DNA of 64,000 nt from NCBI RefSeq assembly GCF_014466955.1, contig NZ_AP023396.1:7192001-7256000 (forward strand). Reading direction: 5' to 3'. Shown here piece after piece: positions 26,276-38,498 of this stretch. The translations under genes and the position numbers were made by a program. The notes beneath the pieces were generated by a model. It had not been told where the DNA came from, made no database searches, and was given only the letters and a program-made list of their open reading frames with translations. Each line of letters opens with the position of its first letter. Position 1 is the stretch's first letter. Source of the stretch: Nocardia wallacei. Lineage in GTDB: Bacteria; Actinomycetota; Actinomycetes; Mycobacteriales; Mycobacteriaceae.

Positions 26276-27168
26276 CGGGCGCCCGTGGGCTCCGGGGTGG
26301 GGGCGGTCTGGAGGTCGTTGAGGTGGGCGCGGGCGAAGGTGAGGGCGCGGTGGAGGGCGGCGGCGCGGGCGGCCTTGGTGCGGGCGTTCTGGGTGTTGAC
26401 CTCGATCACCGCGTGGCCGTGGAAACCGTTGTGCACCAACGCTTCACATACTTCCGCGCAGGGCTGGTTGCCCTCGCCGGGAACCAGGTGCTCGTCGTGG
26501 GCGGCGCCGGTGCCGTCGGCGAGGTGCAGGTGGGCGAGGTTGTCGCCCATCCGGGCGGCGAGCGCGAGCGGGTCCACGCCGGCGGTCGCGGTGTGGGAAA
26601 GGTCGAGGGTGTAGTTGTCGAAGCCGGTGTCGGTCGGGTCGTAGGAGGGGCTGAACGCGGTCAGCGAAAGGCCCGGGCCGCCACGGCGTTCCAGCCGCCG
26701 CGCCGACCCCGTCCGCCGTCCGAACAGGGTGTCGGCCCGCATCGGGAACATGTTCTCCACGGCCACCGCCACCGCACTGTGCTCCTCGAGCCGGCGGACC
26801 TGCGCGGCGAACCCGTCGGCGTAGCGCCGCTGCCAGCGGAACGGCGGATGGACCACGACCGTGCTCGCCCCGAGTACCTCCGCCGTGCGCACACTGCGTT
26901 CCAGTTTCGCGATCGGATCGGCGCCCCAGACCCGCTGTGAGATGAGCAGACACGGCGCGTGCACCGCCAGCACCGGCATCGAATACCGGCGCGCGTAGTC
27001 CTCCACGGTGGTGATGCTCTGGCTGGCCGGTTCGGCCCAGACCATCAATTCCACGCCGTCGTAACCGAGTTCGGCCGCGTAGCGAAATGCCGCCTCGGTG
27101 TTCTCCGGATAGACCGAAGCCGTGGACAATCCCACCCGGATGTCGTTGCCCGCCTGCTGGTTCCCCAC
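26266..27168 (-). CDS. Sugar phosphate isomerase/epimerase-type TIM-barrel protein
   Basis: 300 residues. AP-endonuclease-2-like TIM barrel: IRVGLSTASVYPENTEAAFR at the N-terminus, VVVHPPFRWQRRY, VAVENMFP and HLADGTG supply His, Glu and Asp that could bind metal. The reaction is unknown. It is a core actinobacterial gene between proC and the membrane gene (Rv0498-like). The stop codon lies inside the first unit of the downstream minisatellite. Confidence 0.85.
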   Translation of the reverse strand: MGNQQAGNDIRVGLSTASVYPENTEAAFRYAAELGYDGVELMVWAEPASQSITTVEDYARRYSMPVLAVHAPCLLISQRVWGADPIAKLERSVRTAEVLGASTVVVHPPFRWQRRYADGFAAQVRRLEEHSAVAVAVENMFPMRADTLFGRRTGSARRLERRGGPGLSLTAFSPSYDPTDTGFDNYTLDLSHTATAGVDPLALAARMGDNLAHLHLADGTGAAHDEHLVPGEGNQPCAEVCEALVHNGFHGHAVIEVNTQNARTKAARAAALHRALTFARAHLNDLQTAPTPEPTGARRV

Positions 27169-27181
27169 TACCGCTCCCTGC

Positions 27182-29400
27182 TCAGTTGGTGCTGAGTAGA
27201 AAGGCTAGCGGGCCGAGCGTCACGAAGATGCCCACGATCACGGCGATGACGGTGCTCATGATGTCGTCGGTGCGGCGCAGCACGCGGACCAGGGCGACCA
27301 GGCCGAGGATCACGACCATGGCGAGCGTCAGGGCGACGAAGGGCAGTACGTCCCACATCTTCTCGAAGCCCTTGAACAGCAGCATGCCCGCGACCGCGGC
27401 CCCGGCGACCTGACCGCCCAGCACCATCCACTGTTGCCGCGCCACCTCGTCCGGGCTCTTGCGCGCGGCCCGGGCGCCGCCCGATCGGGTGCCGGTGGTG
27501 CGGGCGGCGACCAGCGCGCGCGAGCGTGCGGCGAGGCGGTTGGCGCGTTCGGCCCACGGACGGGCGGGCTTGTCGAGATCTTCGTCTTCGTCGATGTCGG
27601 GGTCGTAATCCGAATCGAACTCGTCGTCCGGGTCGAACTCGTCGGGTTCGACCGGCATGTAGACGTCGGTGCGATCGTCGGGTACCTCGAGCAGACCGGC
27701 GGCGCCCGCTCGCCCGGCACGCCGGTTGCCGCGAGCCGGGCGTTCGCCGCGCTCGGCGCGATCGCGCAGCAGATCTCCGGCGACGGTGGATCCCGAGACC
27801 AGCTGTTGATCGGGGTCGGCCGCGGACCAGACCGCCGTCGGGTCGCCATCCGGGGGCGGGGGTGCGCCGTTGCGGGCGGGTTGGTCCGGGGGCGCGTCGG
27901 CCGGTGTTCGTCTTCGCGCGGACCACGCGGGCAGGGCGGCGGGGGCGTTGCCGTCCCGGTTGCGCCGCGGCAGCTGCGGGCGTGGCGGCGCTTCGGCGCG
28001 GTCGGCCGGGTCGGGAGCGCGGAACGGCGGTGCGAACGGCTCCGGTTCGGGGGTTCGCTGCGGGGCCCATGCCGTGGGAGCGGCGTTTTCGACGGGCCGG
28101 AACGGGCCGCCGCCGAACGGGCGGACCTCGGTCGCCTCGATATCCGGTTCGCGACGGCGGCGGCGGCCGCCTTCCGCCGCGGGCAGGCCGTGGTCGGGCA
28201 GTTCCGGCGCGGCCTGCTGTTCCGAGAGCGCCTCGAGCGCCTCCATCCGCTCGCGGCGCGCGCGCCGTCCGCCCCGGGTGCTGGGCGGGAACGGGTCGGC
28301 TTCGGGTGTGGCAGTCGAAGCGTCCGAACCGGAGCCGGGCCAGCCGAAGCCGGTCGGGTCGCGCAGCGCGGCGTCCGACATGGCGGGCGACCGGTAGGAG
28401 TGCGCTTCGAAAGCGGGCGGCTCGTATGCCGCGGGCTCGAATCCGGGCGGGGTGACCGCGCTCGGCCCGGCGCCGTTCGCACCGAAACCGTTGCGGTCAT
28501 AGCCACTGCTCCCGGCGCCGCCGTAGCCGTTCGGTTCGCCGAAACCGTTGGCGCCGAGGCCATTCACACCGTAGCCGCTGCCACCCGCGCCAGTGGGACC
28601 GGAACCGCTCGGACCGTAACCGTTGCTCCCCGCGCCGTCGGCTCCGGAACCGTTCAGGCCGTAACCGTTGCTCCCCGCGCCACCCGAACCGTTCAGGTCG
28701 TAGCCGGTCCCAGTGGGTCCCGAACCGTTCAGGCCGTAAGCGTTGTTGCCGGTGCCGTATCCGTTGGCGCCGTTCGCGCTCGGGTCGTATCCGTTGCTGC
28801 CGTTCGGCTGGTAGCCGTTGCCGTTCGCGCCGTGCTCGTATCCGCTGCCGTTGGCGCCGAAGCCCCCGGGCGCGTAACCGCCTCCGGAACCGTTCGCACC
28901 GTACCCGTAGTCGTTGCCTCCGGAACCGTTCGCACCGTACCCGGGCGGCGCGTAACCGTTGCTCCCGGAACCAGTGGCCCCATAACCGTTGCTCCCGGAA
29001 CCGGTTGCCCCGTACCCATTGCTCCCGGAACCGTTCGGCTCGTACCCGCTGCTCCCGGAACCGCTCGTGCCGAGACCGTTCAGGTCGTAGCCGCTCCCGG
29101 CGCCGTAACCGTTCGACTCCGAGCCGAGCGGGTCGTAGTACGAAATCGGCCCGGACAGCGGCGAATCGGACGGCCCGGTGTCGGGTAAGGCGGCGGAGTA
29201 GCCGGGCGCCGGCTCGGGGGTCTCCGGCTCGGGGGCGGCGTGCGCGGACGTGCCCTCGCGGACGGCGGGCATGTCGCCGGTCAGGTCGGTGACCGAGATG
29301 CCGCGGCCACTGCGGCGACGCCGGCCGCCGCCCGACGCGGGAACGCCCTGGCCGTTGCGGGCCAGCAGCTCGGCGACCGACAGCTGGGTGGATTCGTCAC

Positions 29401-29404
<4 letters not shown>
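27182..29404 (-). CDS. Membrane protein with very long Gly/Asn/Ser/Tyr low-complexity region (Rv0497-like)
   Basis: 740 residues from ATG 29404, overlapping the ppx stop (ATGA). The N-terminus SDESTQLSVAELLARNGQG and the C-terminal pair of membrane helices (GGQVAGAAVAGMLLFKGFEK and the VALTLAMVVILGLVALVRVL region, then IVGIFVTLGPLAFLL) match a conserved mycobacterial protein of about 310 residues. Between them lie about 240 residues of GSNGYG/GANGSG-type repeats, then Pro/Arg-rich disorder and an acidic stretch (DEFDPDDEFDSDYDPDIDED). The repeats are degenerate at protein and DNA level, so they are old. Role unknown. Confidence 0.85.
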
Positions 29405-31350
<1,946 letters not shown>

Positions 31351-31454
31351 GGACGCAGACCGGACGTGGGCGGGAATATCGAACGGCGGCGCGGGTGCGG
31401 CACCGGATCCCCTCGTCGCGGAACAAAGCGGAATAAGACGGCGCCGCGCGGCTC

Positions 31455-32018
31455 TTGACCGTGGTCGTGAGCGCACGAATCCTGCTGGTCTCCGGCAGCA
31501 CCCGGCCCGGTTCCACCAACACCGCCGCGCTGCGGACCTTCGAAGTCGTTGCGCCACAGGATATCTCGACAGAGTTGTATACCGGACTCGCCGACCTCCC
31601 GGCCTTCGTACCCGGCGACGGCCCCTCCCCCGCCGCGGTCGCCGAGTTGCGCGAGCGCCTCGCGGCGGCGGACGCCGTGCTGTTCTGCACACCGGAGTAC
31701 GCGGGCTTGCTACCCGGCAGCCTGAAGAACCTCCTGGAATGGACCGTCGGCACCGCCGACCTCCACGAGAAGCCGGTGGCCTGGATCAACGTCGCCGCCG
31801 AGGGCCGCGGCGACGGCGCGGTCGCCTCACTGCGCACCGTCCTCGGCTACGTGGGCGCGCAGATCATCGAGCCTGCCTGTCGGCGGGTGACGGTGCTCGG
31901 CGCGATGGTCGAGCCGGACGGCACGGTCGCCGACACAAGGGTGCGGGCAACGCTCGGCGAGGTCGCGGCAGCCCTCGAAACCCACCTCGGGCAGGTACTG
32001 GACACCGGTTCGACATGA
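31455..32018 (+). CDS. NADPH-dependent FMN reductase
   Basis: 187 residues. Flavodoxin-like fold with the FMN phosphate loop VSGSTRPGSTNTAAL and the isoalloxazine loop CTPEYAGLLPGSLKNLLEWT. It reduces FMN or quinones with NADPH. Start uncertain: TTG 31455 as given, or GTG 31461/31467, of which 31467 gives the tightest fit to the family N-terminus. Confidence 0.88.
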   Translation: MTVVVSARILLVSGSTRPGSTNTAALRTFEVVAPQDISTELYTGLADLPAFVPGDGPSPAAVAELRERLAAADAVLFCTPEYAGLLPGSLKNLLEWTVGTADLHEKPVAWINVAAEGRGDGAVASLRTVLGYVGAQIIEPACRRVTVLGAMVEPDGTVADTRVRATLGEVAAALETHLGQVLDTGST

Positions 32019-32051
32019 CTGATTCACCCGATCCTGGTAGGCATCAATTCC

Positions 32052-32390
32052 ATGATGAGGAAAATCATGGCAACCGCATTCCTGACCGTCGGCGCCGCGC
32101 TCGCGCTGGCCCCGGTCGCGCACGGCGAGGACGCCCCCTTCGACCCGTACGACTACAACGTGCAGACCGACAAGTTCGTGACCTTCACCGACCCGGCCGC
32201 CCTGACCGCCCAGCAGAACGGCAAGCAGGTCGTCGTCACCCCGTACGGCACCTCGCGCACCATCGCCTGCCGCGGCAACGGCGCCGACATCCCGCTCTAC
32301 GACTGCCTCCAGCACGACGACTTCGGCTGGCAGCCCCTGTCGAGGATGGACCTCCCCCAGATCGGCACCGCCTGGGTGCACATCGTCTAG
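32052..32390 (+). CDS. Small secreted protein of unknown function
   Basis: 112 residues. Signal peptide IMATAFLTVGAALALAPVAHG, cleavage near residue 25. The mature domain (about 87 residues) contains two Cys (TIACRGN, LYDCLQH) likely disulfide-bonded. No family recognised. It starts 33 bases after the flavin reductase gene and may be cotranscribed. Confidence 0.65.
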   Translation: MMRKIMATAFLTVGAALALAPVAHGEDAPFDPYDYNVQTDKFVTFTDPAALTAQQNGKQVVVTPYGTSRTIACRGNGADIPLYDCLQHDDFGWQPLSRMDLPQIGTAWVHIV

Positions 32391-32441
32391 TTCCCGCGGC
32401 GCGGCTGCGGCCGGGGTCTCCCTACCCCGGCCGAACCGCTC

Positions 32442-33131
32442 TCAGGCCTCGAGTTTGTAGCCCAGGCCGCGCACGGTGACGAGGTGTTCGGGTTTGGCCG
32501 GGTCCGCCTCGATCTTCGAGCGCAGGCGTTTGACGTGCACGTCGAGGGTCTTGGTGTCGCCGACGTAGTCCGCGCCCCAGACCCGGTCGATGAGCTGGCC
32601 GCGGGTCAGCACCCGGCCGGAGTTGCGGAGCAGGTACTCCAGCAGGTCGAACTCCTTGAGCGGCAACGTCACCGGCTTGCCGTTGACCTGCACGGTGTGG
32701 CGGTCGACGTCCATCCGCACCGGCCCCGCCTCCAGGACGCCGGTCTCGCTGCCGCCGTCCATCTCCTCGCCCGCGCCGCGGCGCAGCACCGCGCGGATGC
32801 GGGCGATCAGCTCGCGCGAGGAATAGGGCTTGGTCACATAGTCGTCGGCGCCCAGTTCCAGCCCGACCACCTTGTCGATCTCGCTGTCGCGCGCCGTCAC
32901 CATGATCACGGGCACGCTGCTGCGGGTGCGCAGCTGCTTGCAGACGTCGGTGCCACTCATGCCGGGCAGCATGAGATCGAGCAGCACGATGTCCGCGCCG
33001 GAGCGGTCGAACTCGGCCAGGGCGGACGGACCGTCGCCGACCAGGGTGACCTCGAACCCCTCCTTGCGCAGCAGGAACGCGAGCGGATCGGCCAGCGACT
33101 CCTCGTCCTCGACGATCAGCACACTCGTCAT
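32442..33131 (-). CDS. regX3: Response regulator RegX3 (OmpR family)
   Basis: 229 residues. Receiver domain: phospho-Asp in [14 protein letters not shown] (about 52), switch Lys in [11 protein letters not shown]. The C-terminal winged helix contains [20 protein letters not shown] and [13 protein letters not shown]. With SenX3 it controls phosphate-starvation genes in actinobacteria. The ATG overlaps the senX3 stop (ATGA). Unlike M. tuberculosis, no repeat separates the two genes. Confidence 0.96.
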   Translation of the reverse strand: MTSVLIVEDEESLADPLAFLLRKEGFEVTLVGDGPSALAEFDRSGADIVLLDLMLPGMSGTDVCKQLRTRSSVPVIMVTARDSEIDKVVGLELGADDYVTKPYSSRELIARIRAVLRRGAGEEMDGGSETGVLEAGPVRMDVDRHTVQVNGKPVTLPLKEFDLLEYLLRNSGRVLTRGQLIDRVWGADYVGDTKTLDVHVKRLRSKIEADPAKPEHLVTVRGLGYKLEA

Positions 33132-34384
33132 CGGGTTGCCTCCACACCGTTTGGTCTGGCCCGCCCGTTGGGGCGCGGACCGATTTCCTTCTTACCCACC
33201 GTGATTCCGGTGGGAGTCCTTCGCTCGCCGGTGCCGCCCTCGCTCCCGTCGTCGGCGCCGGTGGCGGGAATGCGCAGCGTGAATGTCGAGCCGGTGCCCA
33301 GCTTGCTCCACAACGTGATCTCGCCGTTGTGATTGGCGGCCACGTGTTTGACGATAGCCAGCCCGAGCCCGGTCCCGCCGGTGGCGCGCGAGCGGGCCTT
33401 GTCGGCGCGGAAGAAGCGCTCGAACACCCGCTCCTGGTCCTCCTTGGCGATGCCGATGCCGCGATCGGTGACGGCGATGTTCACGTAACCGCCGCGCAGC
33501 GAGCGGCTCACCGACACGTGCGAGCCCTTCGGGGAGTAGTTGATGGCGTTCTCGACCAGGTTCGACAGCGCGGTGACCAGCAGCGTCTCGTCGCCGAGCA
33601 CCTCGAGCCCGCTGTTGGCGTCGGTGCTGACGGTGATACCGGCGGCCTCGGCGGCGGTGCGGGAGCGCTCGATGGCGGCGTTGACGACGGTGTCCACATC
33701 GACGGCCTCGAGCTGCGGCAGCTTCTCCGCGCCCTGCAGCCGCGAGAGCGCGATCAGCTCGGTCACCATCTTGCCCATGCGGCCGGATTCGGCGTGCAGC
33801 CGCTCGCCGAAGTGCCGCACCGAATCCGGATCGTCGGCCGATTCCAGCAACGCCTCCGCCAGCAGGCTCATCGCGCCGACCGGAGTCTTGAGTTCGTGAC
33901 TGACATTGGCGACGAAGTCCCGGCGGGTCGCCTCCATCCGGGCCTGCTCGGAATCGTCGTCGGCGAACAGCACGACGAAGTTGGAGTTGTCCCGCGACAG
34001 CGGCCGCGCCACCCCGCGCACCGCGATGCTGGCGCGACCGGGCGTCGGATTCTTCAGGGTGAGATCGAAATCCACACTCTCCGCACTGGCAAGCACTTTC
34101 TCCACGGCGGCCCAGGCACGCTCGTCGAGCAGGCGGTTGCGGACCAGGCCCAGCTCCTCCGCGCGCGGATTCACCAGCACCACGTCACGGTATTCGTCGA
34201 CGACCGCGATGCCGCTCTCGGAGGCGAGCACGATCAGGTCGAGCACCTGCGACATGGTCAGGCCCGACTCGGCCTCGCGGCGCTGCGCCTGGCGGGCGTT
34301 CACATAGGGAATGAGCAGCCCACCGACAGCCAGGCCGACTACGGCCGCCAGAACTGCCAGCAGCACGGCCTGGGGAACGCTCAC
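33128..34384 (-). CDS. senX3: Sensor histidine kinase SenX3
   Basis: 418 residues from GTG 34384. An N-terminal membrane helix ([20 protein letters not shown]), a PAS-like domain ([20 protein letters not shown]), the phospho-His in [19 protein letters not shown], and the ATPase boxes [23 protein letters not shown] and [13 protein letters not shown] are all intact. It phosphorylates RegX3 under phosphate limitation. A polar, Arg-rich tail of about 45 residues follows the kinase domain. Confidence 0.96.
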   Translation of the reverse strand: MSVPQAVLLAVLAAVVGLAVGGLLIPYVNARQAQRREAESGLTMSQVLDLIVLASESGIAVVDEYRDVVLVNPRAEELGLVRNRLLDERAWAAVEKVLASAESVDFDLTLKNPTPGRASIAVRGVARPLSRDNSNFVVLFADDDSEQARMEATRRDFVANVSHELKTPVGAMSLLAEALLESADDPDSVRHFGERLHAESGRMGKMVTELIALSRLQGAEKLPQLEAVDVDTVVNAAIERSRTAAEAAGITVSTDANSGLEVLGDETLLVTALSNLVENAINYSPKGSHVSVSRSLRGGYVNIAVTDRGIGIAKEDQERVFERFFRADKARSRATGGTGLGLAIVKHVAANHNGEITLWSKLGTGSTFTLRIPATGADDGSEGGTGERRTPTGITVGKKEIGPRPNGRARPNGVEATR

Positions 34385-34746
34385 ACTTGAATCGTACGGT
34401 CGCGGACACGCCGACAAAGCCCGGGTCGGCGAAGTTTCGCGCAGGTCACAGGCGATTCCGCCGGTGTTAGCCCGGTGTTTACGCGGAGTTCCACCGGCGC
34501 GTCGCCGACTCGCCTCCGCAACTCTGCGGCATCCGCAACGATGGCGGGTGCACATTGCGTTGGGGCACCGCGTATCTGGAGATCGCGCGACACCGACGTG
34601 AACTGTCCACCATTGTGCCCGTCGCGGCGCGGCGCGCCCACCCACGGATCGGTTGTGATGTTCGGCTCAGCGGAACCGGCATCATCGGTCCGTTGACCGA
34701 GCGGGACAACAAGGTTAGCGTTACCTAACTTCACTGGGAGGTTCGG
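34385..34746. other. Intergenic region between senX3 and the methyltransferase
   Basis: 362 bases between two divergent genes. No coding frame is convincing. The right end carries the IdeR-like box and the GGGAGG ribosome binding site of the methyltransferase; the left end must contain the senX3 promoter, which I could not place with confidence. Confidence 0.5.
34710..34728. promoter_or_regulatory. IdeR/DtxR-like iron box
   Basis: CAAGGTTAGCGTTACCTAA matches the 19-bp IdeR/DtxR consensus TTAGGTTAGSCTAACCTAA at 15 positions, including both AGGTTA / ACCTAA half-sites. It ends 18 bases before the methyltransferase ATG, where a bound repressor would block transcription. Iron-dependent control is inferred. 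Confidence 0.55.
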
Positions 34747-35562
34747 ATGGGTAAGGAAGCCGTTCGACTGGGTGCCGTGCAGGAAACATTGCTCATCCCG
34801 CTGTACGGGCGCGCGCTCGATGCCCGCGCACGACGGCCCGTACTGGGTGATCACAAGGCGGTCGAACTCTGCGACCGCATCGAGTACGACTTCGCCGAAT
34901 TCCGTGGCCCCGCGCTCTCCGGATCGGTGCTGCGCACATCGATCTTCGACGCGTGGGTCCGGCGATTCCTCGCCGAGCACCCGGACGGCACGGTGGTCGA
35001 GCTGGGCGCCGGATTGAACACCCGATCGAACCGGCTGGACAACGGCCGGGCCCGCTGGTTCGACCTGGACCTGCCGGACACCATGGCGCTACGGCGGGCC
35101 TTCTTCGACGACACCGACCGGGTCACCATGATCGCCGGGTCGATCCTCGACACCGACTGGTTCGATCGGGTCGCGGCGACCGGCGGGCCGTGGTTGTTCG
35201 TCAGCGAGGCGGTGCTGCTGTATTTCGACGAGGAGCAGGTACGTGCGGTCGTCCGGCAGCTCGCCGAACGGTTCTCCGGCAGCTTGCTCGCGATCGATAC
35301 CGGCGGGCGCGCGATGATGGACAACCAGGAACGCAATCCCGTGTTCCGGGTCGTCTCGGCGCGGATGCGGTGGACCTGTGAGGATCCGGCCGCATTGGCG
35401 AGTTGGGGTTTGCGGCTACTGGAGAGCCGCACCTTCGCGACCCCGCAGCCCGAGTTGGCCCGCACGTGGCCCTGGCGCTACCGGTTCGGCATGCCGCTGC
35501 TGGCGCGGCTGCTGCCTCCGGTGGTCAACTCGTACAAGGTCAACCTGTTCTCGCTGCGTTGA
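34747..35562 (+). CDS. Class I SAM-dependent methyltransferase (LCM/TcmP-like)
   Basis: 271 residues. SAM-binding motif VVELGAGLNTRSNRLD (about 91-106), then the family Asp-rich WFDLDLPDTMALRR and the strand WLFVSEAVLLYFDEEQV. This is the leucine-carboxyl-methyltransferase fold used for O-methylation of small molecules in actinobacteria. GGGAGG five bases before the ATG. It is preceded by an IdeR-like box, so a link to iron or siderophore metabolism is possible, but there are no siderophore genes nearby. Confidence 0.85.
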   Translation: MGKEAVRLGAVQETLLIPLYGRALDARARRPVLGDHKAVELCDRIEYDFAEFRGPALSGSVLRTSIFDAWVRRFLAEHPDGTVVELGAGLNTRSNRLDNGRARWFDLDLPDTMALRRAFFDDTDRVTMIAGSILDTDWFDRVAATGGPWLFVSEAVLLYFDEEQVRAVVRQLAERFSGSLLAIDTGGRAMMDNQERNPVFRVVSARMRWTCEDPAALASWGLRLLESRTFATPQPELARTWPWRYRFGMPLLARLLPPVVNSYKVNLFSLR

Positions 35563-35571
35563 CCCGCGCGC

Positions 35572-37617
35572 TCACCAGCCGGGGTTGCCGTCGACCGGAA
35601 GGTTCACGTAGCTCGGGTCGGCGGGGTCCAGCACGAGATGCTGTGGGCGCAGGCCGGATTCGAGGAGCAAGGGGGTCGGCGGCAGGCCCTTCGGGAAGTT
35701 GCCCGCGTAGACGTTGACGCGCAGCCGGTGGCCCGGTTGCAGGACGGCATCGATCGCCGGGACCGGGATATCGAGTGCGGTGGGCTGACCGGGGACGGTG
35801 GGCTGGCGGGTGTCGAGGGACAGGTCGGGTACCGGCTGGGTGTAATCGCCGTCGGCGTCTCGCCTGCTGCGTGATTCGTCGATGGCGCGCAGCGACGCCA
35901 TCAGCTGCCCGGTCGACAGGACGGTCGACATGCCGTCGGGGGCGACGTCGTTCACCTCCACCACCCAGAATCCGTCGGTCGCGTCCTGAATCGTGTTGAG
36001 GTGCACCGAAATCGGGCCCGACACGGTGGTCGGCTCGGCGACCGGCGCGCTGGTGAAGGTCAGGCCGTTCAGCTCGTGGACGCGGTTGTCCTTACCGCAG
36101 GCGATGACGATGGCCGTGACACCGATCGTCTGCTGCGCGGCATCGCGGGAACACAGGCCGGTCAAACCCGGTGCGACGGTGAGGGTGTCGGCATTCGGGC
36201 TCGGTCCGGTGAACAGCGACCCGTCGTGCACGCTGCCCGCGGCGGTTCCGCTGGGCGCGGCGGCGAGATACATCCGCCGATGGTCCGCCTCCGATTCGGG
36301 CTTGTGCAATGCCGCGAGCGTCTTCCAGGCGCCGCCCTGCTCGCGCACGGTGACCGGGCCGTACCCGTCGATGCCGTTGTCGATTCCCTTGAGCCACTTG
36401 TCGAACCACGCCCGCTGCAGGACGTCCATGCGGGGCGGCAGGCCCGGCTTACCGGATTCGGCTCCGTTGGTGATGTGGTAGGTGTCGCCCATCAGCAGTT
36501 GTTTCCGGCCGGGCGGCAACGGGATTCGGTCGTAGAAGTCGGCTTGCGAGGTGACGAACAGGTCGTGCCACCCGCCGGAAATGAAGACGGGGGTGGTGAT
36601 TGCGCCGGGGTCGGTCTCCCAGGCCTGTCGGGTCGGGCTGTCGGCCTGTAGTAGCTCCTGGACCTTGGGGCTCAGCTGGTCGATGTTCGGCGTGACGAAG
36701 GCGTCGATCAGCGCGTCCACGAAGGTGAACGGGTCGGCGAGGCGGTCGGCCAGCCACTTGCCGTCGAATCGGCCCTGCGCCAGGGAGAGCAGGTCGGGCA
36801 TCAGCTTGGCCATATTGACGCCGAGCAGCCAGGCGGGCATGAACGTCGTGCCGATCGCGCCGCCGGGCGCGACCACATCGCGAAACGGGTTGCCGCTGGG
36901 CACAACCGGGAACAGCGCCTTCAACGCGGGCGGGTTCTTCGCCGCCACCTGCAGCTGATTGATCCCGGAGTAGGAGACTCCGCTCATGCCGATGTCGCCG
37001 GTCGACCACGGCTGCCGGGAGGCCCAGTCGACCACCTCGACGGTGTCCTGCTGTTCCCGCGCCCGCAGCAGATCCCAATCCCCTTGCGAGAAACCGGTTC
37101 CCCGCACGTCGACGATCACCTGGGTATAGCCGCTCTTGACCAGTTGCCGGTCCACCGAGAAGTTGCGGACCAGGCCACCGCCCAGCGATTTGGTCAGGTC
37201 GGTGATTCCGGCGAAAGGCGTTCCGGACAGGTCGAACTCGTGCGTCAGGCGCATCAGTTCATCCGAGAACCCGGGAATCGACCTGGCGGAATCGATGACC
37301 ATCGACCCCAATTTGGTATAGGGCGTGAGATTGAGAACGGTCGGCGTGGGCTCCGCGATCGGCCGCCCCGACGCATCCGCCGGGTGGTACACATTGCTCT
37401 TCAACACCGTGCCGTCACTCATGGTGATCGGCACATCCCACTCGATGAAGACATTCGGATACCGCTGCGGCCCATCCTCGGTCGCCGCCCACGCCACCCC
37501 CGCGGCCCCACCATCCGGCCCACTCGCCTCCGGCGCCGCCCCCGCCGGCAGCGCCACGAACGGCACCAGCGCCACAGCCGCAACCACCACCAGCCCAGCC
37601 CGCACCAGACACCTCAT
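35572..37617 (-). CDS. Secreted CocE/NonD (Xaa-Pro dipeptidyl-peptidase S15-like) hydrolase
   Basis: 681 residues from ATG 37617. Signal peptide LVVVAAVALVPFVALPAGAA. The alpha/beta-hydrolase domain has the nucleophile elbow GMSGVSYSGINQLQ and, upstream, VDVRGTGFSQGDWD; the C-terminal jelly-roll (STVLSTGQLMASLR and GHRLRVNVYAGNFP) is the S15/CocE beta domain. Substrate unknown; such enzymes cleave esters or peptides outside the cell. A close paralogue lies at 38721-40772, same strand, with the toxin-immunity remnant between them. Confidence 0.88.
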   Translation of the reverse strand: MRCLVRAGLVVVAAVALVPFVALPAGAAPEASGPDGGAAGVAWAATEDGPQRYPNVFIEWDVPITMSDGTVLKSNVYHPADASGRPIAEPTPTVLNLTPYTKLGSMVIDSARSIPGFSDELMRLTHEFDLSGTPFAGITDLTKSLGGGLVRNFSVDRQLVKSGYTQVIVDVRGTGFSQGDWDLLRAREQQDTVEVVDWASRQPWSTGDIGMSGVSYSGINQLQVAAKNPPALKALFPVVPSGNPFRDVVAPGGAIGTTFMPAWLLGVNMAKLMPDLLSLAQGRFDGKWLADRLADPFTFVDALIDAFVTPNIDQLSPKVQELLQADSPTRQAWETDPGAITTPVFISGGWHDLFVTSQADFYDRIPLPPGRKQLLMGDTYHITNGAESGKPGLPPRMDVLQRAWFDKWLKGIDNGIDGYGPVTVREQGGAWKTLAALHKPESEADHRRMYLAAAPSGTAAGSVHDGSLFTGPSPNADTLTVAPGLTGLCSRDAAQQTIGVTAIVIACGKDNRVHELNGLTFTSAPVAEPTTVSGPISVHLNTIQDATDGFWVVEVNDVAPDGMSTVLSTGQLMASLRAIDESRSRRDADGDYTQPVPDLSLDTRQPTVPGQPTALDIPVPAIDAVLQPGHRLRVNVYAGNFPKGLPPTPLLLESGLRPQHLVLDPADPSYVNLPVDGNPGW

Positions 37618-37814
37618 CGACCACCGCCCACTCCGTCGGAAACAGTTCGCCCTCAAGGTAGGACGGTTCCACCCCCACGAGAGCCGAATTCACCCACTTT
37701 CGGTCGATTGCACAAACCACCCCAGCCCACCCCGACCGACTGCCACACCCCAACTCCACACCACCGGCCAGGACCTGTCATTCCGATCCGGGGGCACCCA
37801 CGCCCGAGCCGGTC

Positions 37815-38270
37815 TCAGCGGCCCTCGGAACCGCGTAGTTCCTCCAGCAGAGGCCCCGAATCGGGGATGCGGCGCCACCACCACGGAGCAGCGGTCAAAT
37901 CCACCTCCACATATCGCCGAAGGACCTGCTTCTCATCGTCGATGGTGATGGAGCGCAGCCGCGTATCGTATCGTTCCGCCAGACCGATCACCTTGTCCTT
38001 CAACGGATTTCCCAGCTGTTCGATACATCCGGCCAAGAAGTCGCGCACCGAAAACGCGGCAACCAGATCGTATCCGCCCCAAACCCCGCGGTCAGCAGGG
38101 GATTTGAACCGATCGGAATCGATCTTCTCAACATGCAGTGCCCAGCTGACGAGCAGGTCCAGAACACCGAAGGACCGCCATTCGTTCACTTGATGCCGAC
38201 AGGACTCCAGCTCCGCCACTTCGCCGTCATCGAACTCCGCCCTGATTTCATCGGCCGATTCCTCAGTCAC
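37815..38270 (-). CDS. Candidate immunity protein for the adjacent truncated toxin
   Basis: 151 residues, acidic, no signal peptide: MTEESADEIRAEFDDGEVAE, then a Trp-containing helical body (VLDLLVSWALHVEKI, GGYDLVAAFSVRDFLAGCIE) and PWWWRRIPDSGP near the end. No family recognised. The start is GTG 38270, three bases after the stop of the toxin-tail frame, which is the usual toxin-immunity spacing. Base composition is noticeably less GC-rich than the neighbours, so it was probably acquired horizontally. Immunity function is inferred from position, size and charge. Confidence 0.65.
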   Translation of the reverse strand: MTEESADEIRAEFDDGEVAELESCRHQVNEWRSFGVLDLLVSWALHVEKIDSDRFKSPADRGVWGGYDLVAAFSVRDFLAGCIEQLGNPLKDKVIGLAERYDTRLRSITIDDEKQVLRRYVEVDLTAAPWWWRRIPDSGPLLEELRGSEGR

Positions 38271-38273
38271 GTA

Positions 38274-38498
38274 TCACCGACTCGGGTAGTAGGTTGTCGA
38301 TCGCCACGGCAGGTCACGGTTGACAATCACTCTTACGCCTTTGTAGTCGTATCTCACAGAATTACCCGCGCCGGGGGATGTCTTACCGTTCTTCAACGTT
38401 TCCTCGATTTCTTGCAAGGACGGCCTACCCATCGCCGGGTTGTCATCGCCCGCATGCCCCCGAGCGAACTTCCCCGCTCGAGACGACTGCCGACCGGA
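38274..38498 (-). pseudogene. Truncated C-terminal domain of a polymorphic toxin
   Basis: A 74-codon open stretch without its own start, bounded upstream by TGA at 38499-38501. It reads ...KFARGHAGDDNPAMGRPSLQ, EIEETLKNGKTSPGAGNSVR, YDYKGVRVIVNRDLPWRSTT, YYPSR, stop. The order His-rich entry, EIEETLKNGK helix, then two beta strands ending in a Tyr-Pro is typical of small RNase-like tips (DUF4258-type layout) of secreted toxins. The delivery part of the protein is gone. The cognate-looking gene follows after three bases. Less GC-rich than flanks. Confidence 0.65.

Noticed and set aside
26005..26940. Long plus-strand open frame running through the 45-bp array
   Set aside because: It is open because of high GC and the multiple-of-three period. 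It is antisense to the TIM-barrel gene, has no ribosome binding site, and its translation is repetitive Arg/Thr/His sequence.
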